Source: an uncultured Oscillospiraceae bacterium
GTDB lineage: Bacteria; Bacillota; Clostridia; Oscillospirales; Oscillospiraceae
Direction: 5' to 3'
NCBI GenBank assembly: GCA_934630985.1
Contig: CAKTXO010000001.1
Location: 15,665-79,664 of the forward strand
Length of the DNA stretch: 64,000 nt
Positions 58,238 through 64,000 of this stretch are shown in pieces. The notes beneath the pieces are model-generated. The model saw only the letters and a list, made by a program, of their open reading frames with translations, was not told where the DNA came from and did no database searches. Every line of letters begins with the position of its first letter. Position 1 is the first letter of the stretch. The translations under genes and the position numbers were made by a program.

Positions 58238-60619
58238 ATGGCTCTGAAACAAAAAATACTCAACTCCGCTCTGTGGCTGTCCGGCATGATGAGCCAGCCT
58301 CAGCAGCACCACAATCCCCAAAAGGAGGTCAATCCGGTTATGCCTGCCCTTCTACGGGAGGCGGCGGCGCAAGGCGCGGTGCTGCTGGAAAACCGGGTGC
58401 TGCCCTTTGCCAAGGGGACGAGAATTTCCCTCTTTGGCCGGGTGCAGCAGGACTATTTCTTCACCGGCTACGGCTCCGGCGGCGATGTGAACTTCCCCTA
58501 CAGCGTAAATCTCTTGGAGGGTCTGCGGGGCTGCGAGGACTTACAGCTCAATGAGAATCTGGCGGCGGTCTACGCCGACTGGATTCAGACCCATCCTCAG
58601 GCGAAGGAGGCCTGGGGTACCTGGCCCCGGTTCCACCCGGAAATGCCGGTGAGTGAAGCGCTGGTTCGCCAGGCACGGGAGGAATCCGATCAGGCGGTGA
58701 TCGTCCTGGGTCGAGCCAGCGGTGAGGATCGGGAGAACGTTCTGAAGCCCGGAAGCTACTACCTGACCGAAGAGGAAAAGGCGCTGCTGGCAGCCGTTAC
58801 CGCCCAATTCCCGGATGCGGTGCTGCTATTAAACATCGGCACCCTCATCGACCTAAGCTTTGTGAAGGATTATTCCTTCGGTGCGGTGATGATTCTCTGG
58901 CAGGGAGGCATGGAAAGCGGCAACGCTGCCGCCGACCTTCTCTGCGGCAAGGTGACCCCCTGCGGCCATCTGACGGACACCGTTGCCGGTTGCTATGAGG
59001 CCTATCCCAGCGCAAGCTGCTTCGGCAATCCCAAGGCCAACGAATACCGGGAGGACATCTATGTGGGCTATCGGTGGTTTGAAACCTTCCACCGGGAACA
59101 GGTGCGCTATCCCTTCGGCTACGGCCTGAGCTATACGAGCTTCACCGTCACCGGCACCCACACCGACCCTCTGGGCTTCCAGGCAGAGGTCACCAATACC
59201 GGAAAGCACCCGGGCAAGGCGGTGGTCATGCTCTTCGTGGAGAAGCCTTGTGGCGTTCTTGGCAATCCCGCCCGGGAGCTGGTGGCCTTTGGCAAGACCA
59301 AACTGCTTATCCCCGGCGAGAGCGAGAATCTGAAATTTGCCGTCACCGAGTACCAGCTGTCCTCCTACGATGACAGCGGCATTACCGGCCACAAATCCTG
59401 CTATGTGCTTCAGCAGGGCGCCTACCGCTTCTACTGCGGTGAAAACGTCCGGGATACCCAGTTCATCGGCGATTACATGATTCCGGAAACCCGTGTAGTT
59501 CGCAGCCTGACCGAGGCCTGCGCCCCGAAGAAGTCCTTCCCCATCTGGGCAAACCAGAATGGCAGTCCCGTCAGCCGGGAGGCCTCTGCCCGTACTGTCG
59601 ATCTGCGGCAGCGGATTCTGGATCATCTGCCCAAGGCCATCCCACAGACCGGTGACAAGGGAATCCAGCTTTCGGAGGTGAAGGAAGGAAAAGCCAGCCT
59701 GGAGGATTTTGTGGCGCAGCTGAGCCTTGAGGAGCTGGAAGCCATCAGCCGGGGAGCCTACAATATGAATTCGCCTCTGGGCGTCCGTGGCAACGCCGGT
59801 GTGTTTGGCGGCGTGACCCAGTCTCTTCGGGATAAGGGTGTCAGCCCCGTCACCACCACCGACGGCCCTTCGGGCATCCGGCTGTACGATTCCTGCTCTC
59901 TGCTTCCCATGGGCACGCTCCTTGCCAGCACCTTCGATTTGGAGCTGGTAGAGAGCCTTTACCGGGCGGTTGGGGCGGAAATGCGCTGGCGGGGCAGCGA
60001 CGTGCTGCTGGCGCCCGGCATGAACATCCACCGCAATCCCTTGTGCGGCCGGAATTTCGAGTATTTTTCCGAGGATCCCTATCTCACCGGCCGGATTGCC
60101 GGGGCGGTGGTCAAGGGTCTTCAATCCCAGGGGGTTAGTGCCTGCGTCAAGCATTTTGCCTGCAACAATCAGGAGCTGAACCGGAACCGCTGTGATTCCG
60201 TGGTTTCCGAGCGGGCTCTGCGGGAAATTTACCTCAAGGGCTTTGAGATTTGCCTGAAGCAGGCCAAGCCTCTGACCCTGATGACCAGCTACAACCGGGT
60301 CAACGGCATCTGGAGCCACTACAACTACGATCTGGTGCAGACCATCGCCCGGGAGGAATGGGGCTATGAGGGCATGGTCATGACCGACTGGTGGATGCAG
60401 TACGCACCCAGCCCCGAATTTCCAAGGGTCACGGGCAACGGCTACCGGGTTCGGGGTCGGGTGAATGTGCTCATGCCCGGCAGCCGGAACCTGCTCGATC
60501 GCAGTGACAAACCGGACAGAACCCTGCTGGCAACCTACGGCAAGAAGAACGGCATCACCCTGGGCGAGCTTCAGGAAAACGCAAAATATGTCCTGAACTG
60601 CGTCATGAAGCTGAAATAA
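58238..60619 (+). CDS. Domain-permuted GH3 beta-glucosidase-like enzyme
   Basis: A 793-residue glycoside hydrolase family 3 protein in reversed domain order. The C-type domain comes first (REAAAQGAVLLEN, about 38-300, ending YPFGYGLSYTSF), then an FnIII-like domain (about 305-400), then the TIM-barrel domain (about 490-780). In the barrel TTTDGPSGIR, LLAPGMNIHRNPLCGRNFEYFSEDP, ACVKHFACNNQE and VMTDWW with nucleophile Asp717 are intact. Permuted GH3 enzymes are known from Ruminococcus albus and Butyrivibrio. No signal peptide, so it probably acts on imported oligosaccharides; no sugar transporter adjoins it. CAGGAG precedes the ATG. Confidence 0.94.
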   Translation: MALKQKILNSALWLSGMMSQPQQHHNPQKEVNPVMPALLREAAAQGAVLLENRVLPFAKGTRISLFGRVQQDYFFTGYGSGGDVNFPYSVNLLEGLRGCEDLQLNENLAAVYADWIQTHPQAKEAWGTWPRFHPEMPVSEALVRQAREESDQAVIVLGRASGEDRENVLKPGSYYLTEEEKALLAAVTAQFPDAVLLLNIGTLIDLSFVKDYSFGAVMILWQGGMESGNAAADLLCGKVTPCGHLTDTVAGCYEAYPSASCFGNPKANEYREDIYVGYRWFETFHREQVRYPFGYGLSYTSFTVTGTHTDPLGFQAEVTNTGKHPGKAVVMLFVEKPCGVLGNPARELVAFGKTKLLIPGESENLKFAVTEYQLSSYDDSGITGHKSCYVLQQGAYRFYCGENVRDTQFIGDYMIPETRVVRSLTEACAPKKSFPIWANQNGSPVSREASARTVDLRQRILDHLPKAIPQTGDKGIQLSEVKEGKASLEDFVAQLSLEELEAISRGAYNMNSPLGVRGNAGVFGGVTQSLRDKGVSPVTTTDGPSGIRLYDSCSLLPMGTLLASTFDLELVESLYRAVGAEMRWRGSDVLLAPGMNIHRNPLCGRNFEYFSEDPYLTGRIAGAVVKGLQSQGVSACVKHFACNNQELNRNRCDSVVSERALREIYLKGFEICLKQAKPLTLMTSYNRVNGIWSHYNYDLVQTIAREEWGYEGMVMTDWWMQYAPSPEFPRVTGNGYRVRGRVNVLMPGSRNLLDRSDKPDRTLLATYGKKNGITLGELQENAKYVLNCVMKLK

Positions 60620-60622
60620 TCC

Positions 60623-60656
60623 AAAGGGGCAGGTGCTTTGCACCTGTCCCTTTCAG
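60623..60656 (+). terminator. Terminator of the GH3 gene
   Basis: AAAGGGGCAGGTGC pairs with GCACCTGTCCCTTT. The hairpin recurs with one change at 60897-60927, bracketing family A copy 5. Confidence 0.85.
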
Positions 60657-60896
60657 ACTGTCGAAAAACCATGTCATTGCGAGGCAGTGCGCACACTGCC
60701 GTGGCAATCCCCCTAATTTTCAAACATTTTAGATCCTAAACCAGTGGCTTTTACTTCTATCCGGGGGATTCCCACACCAGTCTGCGATATATTACGGTAT
60801 GATTGCCACTGGCAATCATTACTATTTTAATTCGCTGCGCGGAGCACCACTGGTTCGGAATGACAACGTATATTGGGGGCTTTTTTTGACACGCTG
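60654..60896. repeat. Family A palindromic repeat, copy 5
   Basis: Outer ends CAGACTGTC and GACACGCTG, core GTCATTGCGA (60673) to TCGGAATGAC (60855-60864). Inverted relative to copy 2, with long shared stretches (for example GGATCTAAA and CCCCCAATATAC in complement). Flanked by duplicated GH3-terminator hairpins. Confidence 0.85.
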
Positions 60897-60972
60897 AAAG
60901 GGGCAGGTGCTTTGCACCTGCCCCTTTCAGGTTAATAGTAAAGATTATTCCTAAATTGCAGATCAGAACGAG

Positions 60973-61113
60973 CCGAAATATTTTGTGGCAGTTCCGGCGA
61001 TGCGGCCGGGGGATACTTAAGGGGGCGGCTTTTCGGCAGCGCCCCTTAAGCCGGCTTCTTATCAATTTTCTTGCCGGGACAAGAAAATTGCCTCCGGAGG
61101 ATCCAGCGCCGAA
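60973..61113. repeat. Family B dispersed repeat, copy 3
   Basis: Reverse complement of copy 1 with few changes; includes GGGGGATACTTAAGGGGGCG and TTCTTGCCGGGACAAGAA. Confidence 0.85.
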
Positions 61114-61199
61114 ACATTTATAGAGAGCTGGAATATACGCATAGGACTTCGTCTCGGGACGATGAGAGCATCGTCCCCTACAAATTCGCCGAGAAAATC

Positions 61200-61233
61200 C
61201 AAAGGCGCAGGTGCGAAGTGCACCTGCGCCTTA
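61200..61233. terminator. Hairpin at the end of the C39/SleB gene
   Basis: AAGGCGCAGGTGC pairs with GCACCTGCGCCTT. It resembles the two hairpins at 60.6 and 60.9 kb in sequence. On the minus strand it follows the hydrolase stop by 11 bp. Confidence 0.65.
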
Positions 61234-61243
61234 TTTATGTAGT

Positions 61244-62428
61244 TTAGCCGTAGCAGAAAATATGTCCGCCGATTTTGCCCCAGATTCTTCCGTTCTCCGG
61301 GTAGGTAGCAAAGTAATACACATTCATCGGCAAGATATTCGGCCCGGACAGCGCGTCGTCAATGGCGTCGTACTGAGCCTGCCAGGCGTCCGCGTCCTTC
61401 AGGAAGGGCGTGGTTCGGAACTGTCCCTCGCCGTAAATCACATCGTGGATGGAATTACCGAACTTGCCGGACACCAGCCGGTTGAGGATGATCTCGGCAA
61501 TGGCCTGCTGACCCTCCTTGGACTCACCCCGAGCTTCCAGCCAGATGATCTTGGCCATCAGCTGCTGCTCGTCCCAGGTCAGCTCCACACCGGGATACCG
61601 GGGCTCGCAGTCAGGCTTTTCCTCGGTGTAGATGAAGGGCTCCTCGGGCATGGCGCTGACATCGAAAATCCAGCCACCGTTGTAGCCCAGAAGCAAATCA
61701 TTTTCGGAAAAGCCCTCTTCAAAGCCTCGCTTCAGATTCCATTTTTCATAGTTGGGGGCATAGGAGTCGGCAACCAGGTACTTTCCGTCCTTGGTCATGC
61801 CGTTCAGGACAATAAAATGCTGGGTTTCCGTAAAAATGGACAGATGATTCATCAGAAGAATGGCAATATCGCCTTCCTTCATGGCTTCAAAAATCTGTCG
61901 GATGTTATCCGCTTTCCGAATGGGAAGCTGCATCTGCTTGGCACCGTATTCCAGCCGCTGAACATTATTTTCGCCGTGGCCGCCGAAGTAGCCCGCCAGC
62001 TCATCGGGCAGATAGGTGTGGCCGGTGAGGTAGGTGGCAACCATGGCCAGGGAGGTAATGCCGCAGCCGCTGGTGGCGACGGTGCCGGAGCCGAACCGCT
62101 TGTTGGGGTAGTCCAGCTGGTTATACAGGGGGAAGCCATTGACCTTTTTGACCTTCGTAGGCGCAGAGGAGGAAGGCTCCGTTTCCTCCGGCTGGGGATT
62201 CTCTGTCGTCTCCGTGGGGGCGGTGGTGCCCTCCGGCTCTGTAGCGGCGGTGGTTTCCGTGGCATGTGTGGTTTCCCCGGTTGGGTCTGTGACGGTGGGG
62301 ACCACAGTTTCCTGAGTGCCGGTTTCCACGGACGGGTCAATGTCGTCGTCCGCATGGACGGGAATCAGGCATCCGCACAGAAGGGAAAATACGCACACCA
62401 GCGCAAGTATCTTTTTGCAAAAGGACAT
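61244..62428 (-). CDS. Secreted C39-like peptidase fused to a SleB/CwlJ hydrolase
   Basis: A 394-residue exported protein. A signal peptide (CKKILALVCVFSLLCGCLIPVHA) is followed by a Thr/Glu/Pro linker to about residue 95. A papain-like C39-type domain has SGCGITSLAMV (Cys) and TQHFIVLNGM (His) with VADS. A hydrolase-2 (SleB/CwlJ) domain has the catalytic Glu in IIWLEARGE and ends GKIGGHIFCYG. The lysozyme-like half should cut peptidoglycan; the first half may cut a peptide stem or processed protein. The start is put at ATG 62428 (MSFCKK); the longer frame to 62494 lacks a signal-like N-terminus. Cys within the signal (LLCGC) could be a lipobox. Confidence 0.88.
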   Translation of the reverse strand: MSFCKKILALVCVFSLLCGCLIPVHADDDIDPSVETGTQETVVPTVTDPTGETTHATETTAATEPEGTTAPTETTENPQPEETEPSSSAPTKVKKVNGFPLYNQLDYPNKRFGSGTVATSGCGITSLAMVATYLTGHTYLPDELAGYFGGHGENNVQRLEYGAKQMQLPIRKADNIRQIFEAMKEGDIAILLMNHLSIFTETQHFIVLNGMTKDGKYLVADSYAPNYEKWNLKRGFEEGFSENDLLLGYNGGWIFDVSAMPEEPFIYTEEKPDCEPRYPGVELTWDEQQLMAKIIWLEARGESKEGQQAIAEIILNRLVSGKFGNSIHDVIYGEGQFRTTPFLKDADAWQAQYDAIDDALSGPNILPMNVYYFATYPENGRIWGKIGGHIFCYG

Positions 62429-62719
62429 TTCCGTATGATTCCACCTTTCCGTGTCGGGACGCACTCGCCAAAATGAACGAATACAGTATAACACAAATCG
62501 ATGCGGTTTGCTATCCCTAATTTCTTAATTTTTCACGTCAGTTTCTTAAATTTTACCGTGACAGGAGCCAATCAGAGGGGGTGGAAAACGATTAAGCACC
62601 CATGTGGGTGCATATTTCACAAGGGATTTTCCGAATTGCAGCGCCATTGTGTATCACGGAAGTGACACGCCCCGCCGCCAGACTGTCCTTTAGATTGCTC
62701 GGAGTCCTTTTCCGGGAAC

Positions 62720-62753
62720 AAAAAAATAGCCATCCCAAAGGATGACTATTTTT
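62720..62753 (-). terminator. Terminator of tRNA-Asp
   Basis: On the minus strand AAAAAATAGTCATCC pairs with GGATGGCTATTTTTT, then TTG. It directly follows the CCA end. Confidence 0.9.
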
Positions 62754-62830
62754 TGGCGACCCGGAACGGACTCGAACCGTCGACCTCCAGCGTGACAGGC
62801 TGGCGTGCTAACCGACTGCACCACCGGGCC
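62754..62830 (-). tRNA. tRNA-Asp (anticodon GTC)
   Basis: Acceptor GGCCCGG/CCGGGTC with G2-U71, anticodon stem CCAGC/GCTGG and loop CTGTCAC, T loop TTCGAGT, discriminator G and encoded CCA. Confidence 0.96.
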
Positions 62831-62842
62831 AGAACAGGAAAG

Positions 62843-62871
62843 ATTATAGCATGGATTTCCCCTTTTGTAAA
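62843..62871 (-). promoter_or_regulatory. Promoter of tRNA-Asp
   Basis: On the minus strand TTTACA (62871-62866), a 17-bp spacer and TATAAT (62848-62843). Confidence 0.88.
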
Positions 62872-62905
62872 GGGCTAAATCCATTTATTTTTCTTTTCTG
62901 CTTTC

Positions 62906-64000
62906 TTAGTCTGCGGCATCCGTCTCCCGCAGACCCATTCGCTCATGGCTTTGGTAATGCTGACGCTTGTTTTCGTACATGTGCCGATCCATATCCGCCA
63001 GGAATTCCTCCGGGGTCATCCGTGCCGGGTCAAAGCAGCTGTAGCCCATGGCAAAGGACAGGGTAAAGGGCTCCTGCTTGCTTTCGTTCCAAGACGCCAC
63101 ATTCTGCTCTACCTGGCGAATCAAGGCGAGGATAGAGGCAGGCTCCGCCGACCGCAGGAGCAATACAAACTCGTCCCCGGCGTACCGGACGGCCAAGGAC
63201 TCCGCGGAAATGGATTGGGACAGGATCCGGGCGATATGCCGGACGGCCCGGTCCCCGGCGGCATGGCCGTAGGCATCGTTGATGTGCTTGAAGTCGTTCA
63301 CATCGATCATGATGCCGTAAACACCGGCGGTCTGATTCCGGGCAGTCCGTTCCAGCACCCGCTCCAGATATCGGCGGTTGTAGAGCATGGACAGGGAATC
63401 GGTGTAGAAATTCAGGAATTGAGTCTGCTGGTAAATATGAACCATGGCAATGGCTACGCTGGTCCAGCCCAGGGTAATGCCATAGCACATGCCCTGAATC
63501 ACCGTGCCGACAATGCAGGGGCCTACAAAGGTCAGGGGGGACATGGTGCGCAGGTGCAGACCGCTTTTCCTGGAAATATCGTTCAGGCACAGCGTGTAGA
63601 AATAGTCGAAGAACACCACCAGGTAGGGCACCACAATCAGCCTGCCCCGCTGGTATACGTTGTCAGGGGAAACGGTAAAAAAAATGCCGTTTTTCAGGTT
63701 GACCAGACACAGAATGTACATCAGAAGCAGGGTAGGAAGGAGCCGAAAGGCGGTTTTCCGCACCCGCTGGAGGTTGTTGAAGATGCGAAACTCCGTAAAC
63801 AGGCACCACAGATAGCCCAGGGTGGAGGAGCTGAGAAAGCACAGGGTGTTCAGAAGGATATTGAGAGCCCGGCTTCCGGGGAATCGGGTACCGTCTATCA
63901 GAAAGCTCATCGCCTCCGATGTAAGCCCCAGAATGGTCAGCAGAATCATGGCGGTGAACAGACGCTCCCAGTGGAAATGACCCTCCTTACCCGCCGCCCG
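62906..64000 (-). CDS. Membrane GGDEF diguanylate cyclase-like protein, 5' end outside window
   Basis: The frame is open to the right edge (364 residues visible), so the start lies beyond the window. Five to six membrane helices precede a GGDEF domain of about 165 residues: FYTDSLSMLYNRRYLE, DVNDFKHINDAYGHAAGD, and the active-site loop RYAGDEF (AGDEF is an accepted active variant). The end is YENKRQHYQSH. It probably makes c-di-GMP from GTP in response to a membrane signal; no RxxD inhibitory site was located with confidence. No EAL domain. Confidence 0.92.
   Translation of the reverse strand, partial: RAAGKEGHFHWERLFTAMILLTILGLTSEAMSFLIDGTRFPGSRALNILLNTLCFLSSSTLGYLWCLFTEFRIFNNLQRVRKTAFRLLPTLLLMYILCLVNLKNGIFFTVSPDNVYQRGRLIVVPYLVVFFDYFYTLCLNDISRKSGLHLRTMSPLTFVGPCIVGTVIQGMCYGITLGWTSVAIAMVHIYQQTQFLNFYTDSLSMLYNRRYLERVLERTARNQTAGVYGIMIDVNDFKHINDAYGHAAGDRAVRHIARILSQSISAESLAVRYAGDEFVLLLRSAEPASILALIRQVEQNVASWNESKQEPFTLSFAMGYSCFDPARMTPEEFLADMDRHMYENKRQHYQSHERMGLRETDAAD

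Noticed and set aside
60757-61065. Frames sharing RSRLKGRCRKAAPLSIPRP with 32877-33104
   Set aside because: Both are translations of family B repeats; no start signals and no conservation beyond the repeat.

Overview
The window looks like chromosomal DNA of a low-redundancy, GC-rich anaerobic Firmicute of the class Clostridia, most likely an Oscillospiraceae-type gut bacterium. This is an inference. It rests on strong AGGAGG-type ribosome sites, lipobox lipoproteins, TrmK, YitT, YebC, a CwlJ/SleB-type wall hydrolase, a YbaK-type prolyl-tRNA editing protein, and the small palindromic intergenic repeats common in that group. No rRNA or species marker is present.

Layout. (1) 1-24.6 kb is filled by one reading frame that enters from outside the window: the last 8,189 residues of a giant repetitive, probably filamentous surface or secreted adhesin-like protein. 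(2) 24.6-28.8 kb holds a lipoprotein / histidine kinase / response regulator operon. It carries GGTAA direct repeats with an 11-bp period before the regulator and before the lipoprotein gene. The block lies between two exact 77-bp copies of the 3' tail of a degenerate cysteine-rich KTR-type ORF. (3) 28.8-40.3 kb mixes decayed mobile DNA (an ABC-transporter fragment and a tyrosine-integrase fragment) with housekeeping genes: a patatin-like lipase, DUF362, rhodanese, a sugar transferase, a PHP phosphatase and mutY. It also has two lipoproteins, tRNA-Arg with an unusual hairpin array behind it, and tRNA-Trp and tRNA-Met/Ile2. (4) 40.4-45.1 kb is a surface-glycan cluster: a hexapeptide acetyltransferase, a DUF6056-like membrane protein, a GtrB-type glycosyltransferase and a GtrII-type membrane glucosyltransferase. 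(5) 45.5-48.1 kb is a minus-strand set: yebC, a nif3-like gene, trmK and a DUF1858 gene. (6) 48.2-54.8 kb has a divergent type IIA topoisomerase pair (ParE/ParC-like), a YitT membrane protein and a lipoprotein with a degenerate transglutaminase fold. Two near-identical inverted 173-bp elements flank the ParC/YitT segment. (7) 54.8-64 kb has tRNA-Gly, thioredoxin, a SpoU methyltransferase, a prolyl-tRNA editing domain protein, an XRE regulator with a membrane partner, a domain-permuted GH3 glycosidase, a C39-like/SleB fusion, tRNA-Asp and a GGDEF protein running off the right edge.

The window is unusually rich in short dispersed elements. At least four unrelated families were found by eye: family A (five copies, three of them beside duplicated terminator hairpins), family B (three copies), family C (two long palindromes) and family D (the inverted 173-bp pair). 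The most novel leads are family A with its duplicated terminators, the inverted pair starting exactly at two stop codons, the tRNA-Arg hairpin array, and the giant protein. No CRISPR array, complete insertion sequence, rRNA or convincing riboswitch was seen.
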